DNA of 64,000 nucleotides from Ovis canadensis. Lineage: Eukaryota > Chordata > Mammalia > Artiodactyla > Bovidae. Shown piece by piece: positions 10,980 through 22,400 of the stretch; positions within the stretch are counted from its first letter, which is position 1; each line of letters opens with the position of its first letter. The notes under the pieces are model-generated. The model did no database searches, had not been told where the DNA came from, and saw only the letters and a program-made list of their open reading frames with translations. A program made the position numbers and the translations under genes. Location of the stretch: positions 91,961,501 to 92,025,500 of the forward strand of contig NC_091251.1 of NCBI RefSeq assembly GCF_042477335.2, given 5' to 3'.

Positions 10980-12041
10980 AGACCATTCTTCTACAATGCA
11001 TGGTTTTATTTATTACTCTCAGCAACTTTATGAAGAGTTTGTGGTCCCTCTTCAGTAGAGACTGCAATTGAATTCAGAGAGGCCTGGATTGGAATCCAAG
11101 TCCTCCATCTCCACACTCAGGATGGTTCCAGTGCCTCAGGCAGTTTCTTAAATGAGATCAGACTGTCCATCTGCCACCCTGGGAACCCATTCCAAAGTTT
11201 TGTTAAATGGAGAAAGCATTTCTGATGATTTTAGACAGCTCCTTATTCTAATGACCTCTAAAAGCATTCTTTCTCCTAAACTGTGCTCTACCATCATTAG
11301 CTAGTCTCCTCTCTGTTTGGCTTGATTGCATCTGCTCACTCTGCCCTGTTGTGAGTGAGGCTTCCAGGTAGAATAAGAAGAGCCCCTATGATTGATGTTC
11401 GGAGCTGCCGCTGCTTTATCGTGATGTGGCTTCAACTTGTGTCTTGGTTTAGAGTCTCCCGACAGCATATTCTTTTTTTTTGTCCTCCCCTCAATGGCAG
11501 ATTCTAAAACAAGGAATTTCAGTGCACATAGTTTATTTGGAGGTGATCCAAGGAAGCACAGTAAGGGAGTGGGGGAGTACAATAGGGAAAGGAAGAATGC
11601 CAACTAATGATTCATTAATGAGAAAGCAACTGGGGCTTAATCCTGTTGGGGGCCCACTGAGAGGCTATGGAACACACCTCAGAATTGTCTTGCTGGGGGG
11701 TGAGGAAGTTGGGAAATTTACTCACTAATCCTGGTTCCGAATTGGTTGAGAGTTTCACTTGGTCGGGAGGTAGGGGTATTGTTTTCCAGAAGCTTCCAGC
11801 TGCTCTCTGCAAAGAATGAGCTAGCACCCATAGCCAGAGGAAACCCTCGGGCAGAAATCTGGGGGTTGTGGATGGGGCATGAATAGTGTCTGCTACAGGT
11901 CCTCTCCCTGGTGCCACTTCTCCCAGATCTGCTAGGTTACTTGTGTTAATACCATCCAGGCTCCATTGGACCTAATTTTGTTGATTTTGTTTAAAGCACT
12001 TGTATCTTTTAAAAAGCATTTCTTGTAAATAGCTTTCTTAT
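10980..12041. other. unassigned sequence, possibly an old LTR in part
   Basis: The first part (10990-11160) has faint MIR-like reverse words. The part at about 11480-11930 has the feel of an old mammalian LTR (a run of short conserved-looking blocks without coding potential), but I could not assign a family. No gene is recognised. Confidence 0.35.
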
Positions 12042-12053
12042 AAAGATATTTCT

Positions 12054-12254
12054 TGAGGGACTTTTCTGGTGGTCCAGTGGTTAAGAATCTGCCTTCCAAT
12101 GCAGGGGATAGGGCTTTGATCCCTGGTCAGGGAACTAAGATCTCATATGCCACAGAGCAACTAAGCATGCGTGCTGTAACTACTGAGCCCTTTAGCGCCT
12201 CGAGCTGGAGGGCCCATGTGCTGCAACCTAACAGCCAAAAATAAACAAATATTT
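12054..12254 (+). mobile_element. CHR-1-type SINE with target-site duplication
   Basis: The element opens with a gacttttctggtggtccagt head and ends in aaataaacaaat. A perfect 12-bp duplication, AAAGATATTTCT, lies at 12042-12053 and 12255-12266. Confidence 0.95.
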
Positions 12255-12639
12255 AAAGATATTTCTCGACTTTTATTCTTTTTAAGGTATCTTCCAAGGC
12301 ACAAAATAAATTGACTTATTTTTTAAAGATAGAATAAAACTCATTCAACCTCACAGTTATGATATGGGTATGGGTGTATTGTTTTGTAAATGTAAGATAC
12401 TTTATGAGATCTTAATGATCTTATTTTTTCTTATGTCTTGAAACATTGTGTTATTTTGTCATCCTAGGAATTATTTTACCATTACTCACCAATTATTCCC
12501 AACTATGCTGAAAAAGACTAAAAAATAGTACGAAAACTGAAGAACCACAGAATTATCTAGAAGAATGATGGAATAATGTCATAAACCATCCAAATTTCAT
12601 CATCCTTCAGGGTTCTTAATTCACTACCTGAAGTGTTAT

Positions 12640-13515
12640 GTCATTTTCCAAGAAGACATAAAAGAAAACGGGGGACACCATCTTTGTGGTCTATGTTTAG
12701 CTTTCATTGGATACAGTTGGATATTCTGAATTTTTCATTTTCTACTTATATAGGCAACAAGAAAAAAATTGATAGAGGAAGAAGTTTCAAATTATTACAT
12801 AAATCAGAAGACAAATACAAAGAGGGAGTAGCATTCTAGAATATAAGCAAATGATGATAGTGAAATTGATTATGTAAGAGAAATCTTAGCCTATGACTCT
12901 TTAGATGATATCCTAGATGTTTTTTCTCAAATTCAATTGAATTTTCTCAAACTCAAAAATCTAGATGGTTTTTCTCAAACTTTTAAGGACAAAAAGGAAA
13001 TGTGATATTTTCATCCAGTTATTGCTCAACAAGAAAGACTTAATTACACAATATTTTATGACAAGAAGCTGAACTTTCCTATTTTGCAAAAAAGACATAT
13101 GGTAATATTCATTAATCTTTTAGATTTTTGTGCACCAAAATTTACTTGGAGTGGTTTGTAGACAGACAAATTTTGAAGGCAGATGTGCTCGAAAAGAGGA
13201 AATAGATGACGTAGAAATGAAAATATTAACTGGATTGAAGATTTTTAATTATGTTTATAAATCTACAGGTAGAAATGTTTTGCAATTACAGAGCGAAGAA
13301 GATGGCCATACTCTCTTCAACAAAATTATAAGCCACCAAACTTTCAAAAGTTCTGTCTTGATGGTGCAAATGTAAACAGAAGACCCATAAGGATTGATAA
13401 ACTATACCAATTAGAAATAGATTTGAGTTCTGGAATCAGTATTCCAGGTGAATAAGTTCCAGGATCATGACATTTGATCAGTGGATGGTTTCCTCAAAGT
13501 TTGTTGTCTATGTCA
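12640..13515 (+). pseudogene. piggyBac-type transposase relic
   Basis: Conceptual translation gives blocks matching the piggyBac transposase layout. First is an acidic stretch at about 12850-12915 (DDSEIDYVREILAYDSLDD). Next is the region entering the catalytic domain, open at 13130-13375, with EIDDVEMKILTGLKIF, then VYKS, QSEEDGHTLF and HQTFK, the family pattern of EI-x-GLLIL-x-G, W-S-E-x-G-x-x-IF and S-x-x-x-F. Third is an IPGE motif at about 13440 and, in another frame, MTFDQ near 13467, where the family has an ITxDEQ-like motif. Stops and frameshifts separate the blocks, so it cannot make a transposase. I see no terminal inverted repeats or TTAA pair. The sequence is more AT-rich than its surroundings. 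The alternative, a decayed host gene derived from piggyBac, cannot be excluded. Confidence 0.72.
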
Positions 13516-13534
13516 AGTATGTTACGGTTTGGGG

Positions 13535-13675
13535 TTTATTTTTAATTTTAATTTAATTTTTATTTTTTGGCTGTCCCTTGCATCATGTGGCATTTTACTT
13601 CCCAGACCATGGACTGAATCTAGCCTTTGGCAGTGAAAGGGCACAGTGCTAACCATTGGACCATTGGCACTCCCC
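13535..13675 (-). mobile_element. CHR-type SINE, short
   Basis: An AT-rich tail leads into ttttttggctgtcccttgca and the reversed head (ctaaccattggaccattggc). It is divergent and truncated compared with its neighbour. Confidence 0.75.
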
Positions 13676-13697
13676 AAATTTGGGTTTATTATATTTA

Positions 13698-14074
13698 TTT
13701 TTTGTAGTCTTTTAAAAATTTTATTTATTGATTTGAGTAGTGTAGTTTTGTCTCCGCGGGGTCCTTTGCTGCTGCGTGGGCTTTCTCTAGTGCAGCAGGG
13801 GGGAGCCACTCTTCATTGGGGAGCGTAGGCCTCCTTCGCAGTGGCTTCTTTTGTTGTGGAGCGCAGGAGCTAGGGCTCATGGGCTCCAGCAGTTGCAGCG
13901 CGGGCTTTAGAGAGCAGGCTTGGTAGTCGTGGCGTCTGGACTTATTTGCTTCCATGTGGGAGCTTGTGGGATCTTCCCGGACGAGGGATGTGGGATCTTC
14001 CTGGACCAGGGATCGAACCCGTGTCCCTTGCATTGGCAGGTGGATTCTTACCCACTAGACCACCAGGGAAGCCC
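13698..14074 (-). mobile_element. CHR-2 SINE with 17-bp target-site duplication
   Basis: A long CHR-2 copy with an internal duplication of the gggatcttcc segment near 13968-14000. The flanks share a 17-bp duplication with one mismatch (TGGGTTTATYATATTTA) at 13681-13697 and 14075-14091. Confidence 0.9.
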
Positions 14075-14274
14075 TGGGTTTATCATATTTAAATTCTTAT
14101 TAATAGTTCTGACAGAGTTGCTTTTCACTATCTGTGGTCATTAGCCTTCAAGGTGGCTCCCTCTGACACTCGCCTCCAGGCATTTGCACCCTTAAAGTCC
14201 CTTCCGCATTGTACCAGGTTGGTCTGTGTGGCCAATAGAATATGGCAGAAGTAGTGATGTGTCACTCCTGAGAT

Positions 14275-14850
14275 TTGCTGTTCAGTTTCTCAGTCGTCTT
14301 TTTGCAACCCCGTGGACTGTAGCATGCTAGGCTTCCCTGTCCTTCACCATCTTCCAGAGCTTGCTCAGACTCGTGTCCGTTGAGTCGGTGATACCATCCA
14401 ACCATCTCGTCCTCTGTCATTCCCTTCTCCTCCTGCCTTCAATCTTGCCCAGCATCACGATCTTTTCCAATGCATTGGCTCTTCACATCAGGTGGCCAAA
14501 GTAGTGAAGCTTCAGCTTCAGCATCAGTCCTTCCAATGAATATTCAGGGTTTATTTCCTTTAGGATTGGTTTGATCTTGCTGTCCAAGGGACTCTCAAGA
14601 GTCTTCTCCAGCACTACAGTTTGAAACTATCAGTTCTTTGGCACTCAGCCTTTATTTATTGTCCACCCCTCATATCCATACATGACTACTGGAAAAAACA
14701 TAGCTTTGACTATACAGATGTTTGTAGGCAAAGTATTATCTCTGCTTTTTAATATGCTATCTAGGTTTGTCATTGCTTTTCTTCCAAGGAGCAAGTGTCT
14801 TTTAATTTTATGGTTGCAGTCACAGTGATTTTGGAGCCCAGGAAAAGGTT
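14275..14850 (-). mobile_element. BovB LINE fragment
   Basis: Reverse BovB 3' sequence, from a ttcagtttctcagtcg end to a point within the reverse-transcriptase-distal domain. Several small deletions (for example near 14566-14580) disrupt the frame. It faces the plus-strand copy at 15183-15894. Confidence 0.9.
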
Positions 14851-15182
14851 ATTAGCCAAAGACTGTGGCTTCCATCCTGGGCTCTTTCACTGATCACTTG
14901 CTCTCAGGAGAAGCCAGCTATCTTGTGAAGACTCATGTGGAGAAAAATGGAGATATCCTGCCAACAACCAATGACAAATGAGGCCTACTAACAACCATGG
15001 GAGTGAACTTGGAGGTGGGTCCTTCAGCCTTAGATGACTGTAACCCTGGCTGCTAGGTCAACTGCAGTGAGAACGAGCTACATAATTGCTGGGGTCCAGT
15101 GTAAACTGAAAATGGATGGTTCTGTTTTCAAAAATTTTTATAAATTTAAATTCAGCCATTGCAGAGTCTTAAGCTAAATGTG

Positions 15183-15894
15183 AGAGTGAAAAAGTTGGCC
15201 TAAAGCTCAACATTCAGAAAACGAAGATCATGGCATCCGGTCCCATCACTTCATGGGAAATAGATGGGGAAACAGTGGAAACAGTGTCAGACTTTATTTT
15301 TTTGGGCTCCAAAATCACTGCAGATGGTGACTGCAGCCATGAAATTAAAAGACGCTTACTCTTTGGAAGAAAAGTTATGACCAACCTAGATAGCATATTC
15401 AAAAGCAGAGACATTACTTTGCCGACTAAGGTCCGTCTAGTCAAGGCTATGGTTTTTCCTGTGGTCATGTATGGATGTGAGAGTTGGACTGTGAAGAAGG
15501 CTGAGCGCCGCGGAATTGATGCTTTTGAACTGTGGTGTTGGAGAAGACTCCTGAGAGTCCCTTGGACTGCAAGGAGATCCAACCAGTCCATTCTGAAGGA
15601 GATCAGCCCTGGGATTTCCTTGGAAGGAATGGTGCTAAAGCTGAAACTCTAGAACTTTGGCCACCTCATGCGAAGAGTTGACTCATTGGAAAAGACTCTG
15701 ATGCTGGGAGGGATTGGGGGCAGGAGGAGAAGGGGATGACCGAGGATGAGATGACTGGATGGCATCACGGACTTGATGGACGTGAGTCTGAGTGAACTCT
15801 GGGAGTTGGTGATGGACAGGGAGGCCTGGCATGCTGTGATTCATGGGGTCGCAAAGAGTCGGACACGACTGAGTGACTGAACTGAACTGAACTG
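15183..15894 (+). mobile_element. BovB LINE 3' fragment with target-site duplication
   Basis: A 5'-truncated BovB begins within the polyprotein (VGLKLNIQKTK-type region; open from 15230) and runs to the (actga)n tail. It is bounded by a perfect 12-bp duplication, AAGCTAAATGTG, at 15171-15182 and 15895-15906. The reading frame ends prematurely at a TAG at about 15650, just after the LKLKL motif, where other copies in the window continue with QYFGHLM. Confidence 0.95.
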
Positions 15895-16264
15895 AAGCTA
15901 AATGTGGGACTTTTCATGACTGCACAGCTTGCACGTCTATGACCCTGGACCTGACTGTGACCTCAGAGACCCTGAGCCAGAACCGCCCAGCTGAGCCCCT
16001 CCTAATCACCTGACGATAGAAACTATGAGATAGTCTTTGTTGCTTTAAACTGTTCAAAGAGTAAGTTGTTACATAGCAATAAATAGCTTATGGAATAAAT
16101 AGCTTATACACTATTCCTTTATTCCTACTTTTGTAAACTGTTTGTAAAATGACTTAAAAATATAAAATGAATCCACCAGCCAGATAGTGACTGATGACAA
16201 CTATTTTTACTGGGATACTGAGAGTTAAAAGGATGAGTGATCCAGCTGATTGAAAATTTATTGC

Positions 16265-16740
16265 TATGTTTCTCCTGCCTCAGTGCCTTTGCACATACTG
16301 TTTGCTATGCCCAGAATGCTCCCCTCCCCCAATCTTTGTACTGATTAAACCAGACATCCTTTAAATCTAAACTTAAACATCACATTCTCAGAAAAGTTGA
16401 CTCTCAAGATTGAGTTAGGTGCCCTTTTTAATAACTCCTCAAATACCCTGGAGAATCCCAGAGATGGCAGAGCCTGGTGGCCTGCCATCTGTGGTGTTGC
16501 ACCAAGTCAGACATGACTGAAATGACTTAGCAGCAGCAGTAGCAAATACCCTGTACATCTTTGCAGGTACCCTGGGCACTTGTAACTAGTGAGTTAATTA
16601 CTGATAATTTGTTGTTTAGTGTCTGTCTTCCCACTAAAGTATAACGTCCTTGAGGTCAGTTGCCTTCTTTCTTTGTGCTCACTGTATACCAGTGCCTAGT
16701 TCGGTGCCTGACACATAGTAGGGGATGCAATAAAATTTGA
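16265..16740 (+). mobile_element. L2 LINE 3' end, interrupted
   Basis: Typical L2 words in order: gtgcctttgcacatactgtt, cccagaatgctcc, then gtctgtcttcccactaaagt, tgaggtcag, gtgcctgacacatagtaggg. A SINE splits it at 16451-16542. Confidence 0.8.
16451..16542 (+). mobile_element. Bov-A monomer fragment with target-site duplication
   Basis: A short BovA unit, from gagaatcccagagatggcag to a cagcagcagt tail, is bracketed by a perfect 11-bp duplication, CAAATACCCTG, at 16440-16450 and 16543-16553. Confidence 0.93.
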
Positions 16741-17079
16741 TTGGTCTGTCTCTGTGCCAATGAATCAAGAACAAACAGTGATGATTTGCAATGGAGTCTT
16801 CAACCCCAGTCTCAGTGGTATCCTCTTGACAATGCTTTCTCTGGAGCGCCCAAGCATGGTGATTGTGAGCCTATAGATGGGAAAGGCTCCTTGTCTAATG
16901 GGATCCCATGTGAACAATACAGACCAATAAAGCAGGCAAATGAAAGATAAAGCAAGTAAGTCGGGAGAATTCATACACATGGAAATAGGAGTTAACTTTC
17001 AGTAATACACAAAAGAGCATGTGCAAATACAGCATGTGCTCTGACTCCTAGGACTGAGAGATTAAAGATGATGTGAAAG

Positions 17080-17480
17080 CTTTATTTTTTATAAAAAAAA
17101 AACTTTTACTTCATATCGATGTATAGTTGATTCAGTTATACATACACATTTATCTATTCCTTTTCAAATTCTTTCCCCATTTAGGTTGTTATGTAATATT
17201 GAGCAGAGTTCCCTGTGCTATAAAGTAGGTCTTTGTTGGTTATCAGTTTTAAATATAGTAGTGTGTATACTTCAATCCCAGACTCCCTAACCATCCCTCC
17301 CCTCCGTCCCCATCCTTCTCCTCTGGTAACTGTAATAAGTTTGTTCTCTAAGTCTGTGAGTCTGTTTCTATTTTGTTAATAAACTCATTTGTATCATTTC
17401 TTTTTCAATTCTGCATGTAAGTGATGCCATAAAATATTTGTCTTTCTCTGACTTATTTCACTCAGTATGACAACCTCTAG
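17080..17480 (-). mobile_element. ruminant L1 (L1-BT-like) 3' UTR
   Basis: Antisense L1 3' end with gttccctgtgctataaagta and a following gacttatttcactcagtatg. It is less diverged than the L1M copies in the window. Confidence 0.8.
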
Positions 17481-17524
17481 AACCAGAGGATGCCAAAACT
17501 TTTGGTGTGCCTTGGTATGGTAAT

Positions 17525-17925
17525 CTTTGTTGGTTAAGCCTCAGTTCTTCATCTGAACAATGGGACTAATAATACTGACCTCATATGCTCGGTCTGAGGA
17601 TATAAGATCATGCATTGAAAGTGCTCGGAGAAGGCAATGGCAGCCCACTCCAGTACTCTTGCCTGGAAAATCCCACTGATGGAGGAGCCTGGTAGGTTGC
17701 AGTCCATGAAGTCACTAAGAGTCGGACACGACTGAACGACTTCACTTTCACTTTTCACTTTCATGCATTGGAGAAGGAAATGGCAACCCACTCCAGTGTT
17801 CTTGCCTGGAGAATCCCAGGGACAGGGGAGCCTGATGGGCTGCTGTTTTTGGGGTCGCACAGAGTTGGACACGACTGAAATGACTTAGCAGCAGCAGCAG
17901 TGAAAGTGCTTAGCAAAAAGTTCAG
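17525..17925 (+). mobile_element. MIR SINE split by Bov-A2
   Basis: A gcctcagttcttcatctgaa core lies on the left, and the MIR tail (tgaaagtgcttagcaaaaag) resumes after the nested SINE at 17626-17900. Confidence 0.7.
17626..17900 (+). mobile_element. Bov-A2 dimeric SINE with target-site duplication
   Basis: Two BovA monomers are joined by the cactttcacttttcactttc linker, with a cagcagcagcag end. A perfect 10-bp duplication, TGAAAGTGCT, lies at 17616-17625 and 17901-17910. Confidence 0.95.
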
Positions 17926-18080
17926 CTCTTGATGGACTGGGCTCAAGTTCTGATTCTGCTATTTGTTTCTGGCTGAGTTATATAACCTTCCCAAGTTTCT
18001 GCTTCTTCATTAGTAAAACAGGGGAAATGATGGTACCTACCTTGTAGAGTAAATGTGAGAGTATGTATTAAAGTCTTCAT
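17926..18080 (+). mobile_element. MIR SINE
   Basis: A ctcaagttctgattctgcta head and ttctgcttcttcattagtaa core, with an agtaaatgtgagagtatgta tail. It is a second MIR directly beside the one at 17525-17925. Confidence 0.7.
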
Positions 18081-18964
18081 GTTATTGCTGTCTTAGTCAT
18101 TTTGAAACCAGGTCACAGAAAAGTAACCAGGTGAAAAGAGATTTCCCTATAGGTGGATGCAGGAGGGAAGGAAACAGAAACAAGAATACAGGCGATCGCC
18201 CAGAATATTTTCACAAAGATGGCATTCTTCCCAGTGGTCCTAATTGACTGCTCGTCTCATCAGGGGGCTTCTTTCTTGCCACTCTGGCACTGTGTGGCTT
18301 GAGCCTCATCCAAGTATGTTCTCAGATCCTCCCACTTGAAGGTGCCTAAGAGAGGGAAATACCAGAAGTAAATTTTTGTGGCATCAAGAGTCTGGGTGTC
18401 TGGCCCTAAGGCCAGTAATGTTTTGAGCATGAGGGAGCTAGATGTGCAGAGCTAGAGGAAAGCCACAGCTAAACACTCTGGACTGCGCTGCGTTGTCCGT
18501 GGTTCTTTCGTTTGGCAACTCGAGATATGATAATGATGATGGCGTCTACTTCTATTTTTGTCCCAGGGTTTTCTCCTTCCTTGGTAACATAAACTCTGAT
18601 TTTCAACTGGACACGTGTGGCCACCTTGAATTAATAACACAATTTTTTTTAGCCTTATTTGTGGCTAAGTGTGGTCAGGTCACTAGGTTTTAACCGATGA
18701 GATACGGTGACTGTGGCTTCTGGGAGTTATCTTTAAAGAGAGGGGCATGCTCTTCTTTCCCTCTTTTTCCTCCCTGTGGGCTGGAAGACAAATGTGATGT
18801 ATGGAGATTGAGCAGACATTTTGAATTATGAGGGAGAAGTTGCTTGTTACAAATAGACAAACTGACAAATAGGAGACAAATAGAAGAAGCCTGGGTTAGA
18901 GAGAGCTGCCCTAGACCTTGAAGGGAGTTTGTGTCCAAAAGAGATAATCTACATTTTTGTCATT

Positions 18965-19170
18965 CTAAATTATTTTTGTCATGTATATATACTTTTCAGT
19001 TTTATTAAGGTATAAATGACAAATAAAATTGTAAGATATTTAAAGTGTACAATGTAATATATACATTTTATGAAAGGATTCTGCCCATCGAGTTAATTAA
19101 CACATCTATCACCTCACCTATTTACTTTTGTGTGTGTTATCAGTTGTCATGTGTATTTAAAGTGTAAGGG
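18965..19170 (-). mobile_element. L1M 3' end fragment
   Basis: Antisense L1M 3' UTR with taattaacacatctatcacc and an AT-rich lead. Confidence 0.75.
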
Positions 19171-19429
19171 CTGACCTTGGTAAGATTAACTTCTGTGGAT
19201 CAATCTCACCTGCATAATGGAAATAATAATAACTATCTCAGCCCAATGCTAGATTTTTCAGCAAGTTTGTCACAAATCCAGAAACAGAGCCCAGGATTCT
19301 TGATGTTCCAGGTTTCTGATCTCAGTCGTATATTTGAAAAGAGCCCTGAACCTTAGACACCACTCACCTTTCTCTGTTGGTAGTGGTGAAGCAAGTATAA
19401 ACCAAGGAGTATTTATATTACAGAAGCAC

Positions 19430-19680
19430 CTTTCTCCAAAGCACCATTAAAGACCTACATTTCTGAAACCTTCCCTGCCATTAGGTTTTTAGTAGGTCTC
19501 TGCTCTCTGAGTCCCCAAAACACACTGCAGTCTTTATTCTTAAATATATTCTCCAGGTCTCTGTCTGCCGTTTCTTAGATTATAACCTCTCAGAGGGCAG
19601 GGTATGCATTCCAAGATCCTTTATTATAATGAGCATTGTGTTAGGCATAGAAGGAGATGCATCAAAGTGCTTGTGAAAAT
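19430..19680 (+). mobile_element. L2 LINE 3' end
   Basis: Words such as ataacctctcagagggcagg and gagcattgtgttaggcatag follow the L2 3' end layout, though divergent. Confidence 0.55.
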
Positions 19681-20139
19681 GAACAGAAAGAGTCTGTTCT
19701 GAATATGAGACAAGACTCCTGGCCTATACAGAAACATATATTTGAAATGGGCGTTCCTAGTTGCTAATAAATATTTGAAGCTCTCAGACCTCAACATGGG
19801 GTATAAAGTATTATTTTTCCTCACTGAAATATCCCCTTGCAAACAGAAGTCCCACAGGACAAGGAGCAAGGCTGAAACTGGACAGACCAGATGCCAGGAG
19901 AGCTAGATTTATTTTTGGACCGTAAGCTTGGCCTCCAGGGAAAGAAGGAACTTGTCAATTTCACTTTTTGCTTGGATCAGACGATTGAGCCTGGCAGAGA
20001 GACGATGTTTGGGACTAGTAGTTCTCTGGAATTTCTAACCTTCTCTGGGCTTGGGAGGAGTCGGGAGAAGAAAATGCATCGTTTGAATGATAGCCATGGT
20101 TACGAAAGGCCTCCCATGCCAACCGGAGGGAAAGCAAAA

Positions 20140-20160
20140 TTACTTTGCTGAGCAAAGTAA
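20140..20160. other. 21-bp perfect palindrome
   Basis: TTACTTTGCT and AGCAAAGTAA flank a single central G. The centre, TGCTGAGCA, resembles two abutting half-sites of a MAF-type recognition element lacking the central TC. It lies about 2.5 kb upstream of the SMOC1 promoter, outside any repeat I recognise. Confidence 0.6.
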
Positions 20161-20779
20161 CTGGAAAGCAGTTGCTCATATTTTAAACTAAGCTATATGG
20201 TTGAAATCCAGAATAATGTAGACTTTTGGACCAGCGACCACTTGGAAACAAGCTTTCTGGCTGGAGAGCAGCCTGTGGTGTTACGGATGGAAAGGACTAT
20301 TGCAGTGTCTTTTCCCTCAGCACTTTGTGCTGCCAGATACTAGGGGGCCATCTCAAGCATACTTACTTACTCCAGGAGATTTCTCAATAATTCCAGCAAC
20401 AGAAAGAAGTTGACCAGCTTGATGGGTGCATGTGGTAAGGTGGTAGAGTCAGAACAAACCTACCACACTGCTGAGCCTGAGGGTGACATTTTCATCCTGG
20501 GGAGCCCCTGATGGAGGAGCACTCAGGCAGGCACAGGGAAATTGATGTAAGTGCTTCATGAGGCATGGGAGAAGCAGACAAGTCCAGCTGGGCAAATTCC
20601 CAGGATGCCAGATCACAAGGGCTGTTTCCAGGAAAGGCTGACCCTTGCTGTTTCCATGCTTTTCACTGAAACTCAGTGAAGCTCAGAATCTCAGCTCCCT
20701 TGCAGGCCACTGAAAAAATTCCCAGGAAGCACACAGGAACTGTCAAACTCTGTGCGATTGGACATCGCAGTTATCAGAT

Positions 20780-20960
20780 GATGGAGGCAGAATTAGACTC
20801 TGAAAACCTGTACTTGAATGTTTGCTGTCATTTGCCAGCCAAATGAGGCCAGGCAAGTCCCAGGTGCATGGGGTATCTGGTTTACTTACCTGTAAAGCTG
20901 GATCTCTCTGTCGACTTCACAGGATCATTCAGAGGGTAAAATGAGATGAGGCATTTGTAC
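20780..20960 (+). mobile_element. MIR SINE
   Basis: It has gaggccaggcaagtcccagg and ttcacaggatcattcagagg followed by gtaaaatgagatgagg, matching the MIR middle and 3' parts with substantial divergence. Confidence 0.5.
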
Positions 20961-21004
20961 TGCCCTCTTCAGATGCCAGGTTGTGATGTTTCTAACACAG
21001 TCAT

Positions 21005-21190
21005 TCTAAGGGACTTATATATTCCATCTCCTTCAATCCTGACAACTACTCTTGAGGTGGACACTATTTTTATTCCCATTTTACAGAAGGGAAAGCAGCA
21101 CCCCAGATAAGTAAAGTGACTTATGCAAGGTTATACCACTAGGTGGCAGACCCAGGATTTGAACCCATGCTGATGGGCTCCAGAGAACAT
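21005..21190 (-). mobile_element. MIR SINE (reverse)
   Basis: It has tcccattttacagaagggaa, a central gcaaggttataccactaggt and ggatttgaaccca, in the reverse MIR order. Confidence 0.85.
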
Positions 21191-22400
21191 TAACTGTTTC
21201 CTGCTATTTCCCAGCAGAGGAAGACAGACAATTCTCTTAGAGCAGTTTCTCATTTTTGTTTGAAGAACCATCAGTACTTTGTAATTGTTCTAACATCCAG
21301 TCAGGGCTTTTTGATCTGATGCCGCTGGGGAGAGTTGAAGCCTTTTAAGCAGAGAGTGACGATTCAGGTTTGCGTTTTAGAAGGGTGACTGGCTGCTGGG
21401 TAGAGGCTAGGTGGCAGGCAAGCCGGGTGAGCAAAACTGAATGCAGGAATTGGGTGGGGAAGCTTGTTTATGCAACCCAGGAGAGAAGCTGTGAGGGAGC
21501 AGAGTTAACCTTTGTCAGGACCGCTTAAGCTCACAGGGAGAGGAGTTAAGCCCTGGCGCTGCTTCCAGCCTGGTTGGAGTAAAGAATCCCTCACCTTCAA
21601 GTGAGTGGTCCATACCAAAGAAAATAAACACTAAGGGTTGTGTTCCACTTAAGAAGGTAAACCATGGTTCTCTTAGGTTGAATGCAGTGGACCTTTTCGC
21701 TCCTTTGAAGGGCTGGTGTGATGTGTCTGTGACCATTCCCAAGATGAACTCCTGGGGATCGTCCTGGGCAGAGCCTTCTAACATCCTACCGGCACTCAGG
21801 AGAGGTCTCCCTGACTTCTCTGACCCATCCCTGGGGTCTCTTCATCCACAGATTACCCCTCCTATCAGTGCTTTTTCCTCTTTTCTTCCCCCAGTCAGGA
21901 GACCAGGTCCCCTCTGACCTCTCCTGCCAGGGCTCCTGGGCCACAGAGAAGCTGCCTGTTGGCCTTCTAGTTCCAGGCAGGGAGCCAGGACCCCTGAGTT
22001 CTAATCCTGTATCCACCACCAGGCCGTGGGTTGGCATCATCTCATACCCACAGGGGCCCTCCCTAGCAAGGAGATGCCCAGCAGGAGCTTCCTCTCTCCC
22101 CCTGACACTGCTCCCGGGCCGCCGCTGTAGGACTTAATGTGTTACCTTGTCTGCAAGCAGCGAACGCGCCCAAGTCCCACTCCTAACGCTGGTTGCAGCC
22201 TGTACTCCGCGTGCAGGTGACCTGGCGACTCCCCAGTTATTCTCGGTGTTGGTGCAGCCGGGAAGCAGATTTGTCAGCCCCTCCTGTGCCCTAGTACCCT
22301 CATCTGAGAAAACGGGGCTAGGAGTGTTTTCCCTACCTATTTCATCCGGCTGACGTGACAACTCACTTACTGTAACCTAAACATGCTTAAGGTGTGACCA
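21191..22400. promoter_or_regulatory. proximal upstream region of SMOC1
   Basis: About 1.2 kb of repeat-free sequence leads into the CpG island. Its position directly upstream of the promoter makes it the natural place for proximal regulatory elements, but I identified no specific element with confidence. ORFs of 75-90 codons here look like chance. Confidence 0.4.

Larger units (their letters stand above)
14150..16100 (+). mobile_element. MLT1-type LTR (ERVL-MaLR), split by two BovB insertions
   Basis: MLT1-like words appear in order: gtggccaatagaatatggca (about 14230), ggagaagccagctatcttgt (about 14908), atcctgccaacaaccaatga (about 14954), ctgagccagaaccgcccagc (about 15971) and gttacatagcaataaatagc at the 3' end (about 16068). 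The order is intact once the BovB pieces at 14275-14850 and 15183-15894 are set aside. This is an old solo LTR with no internal viral genes. A second unidentified old repeat may occupy about 15085-15170 and 15907-15940. Confidence 0.75.
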
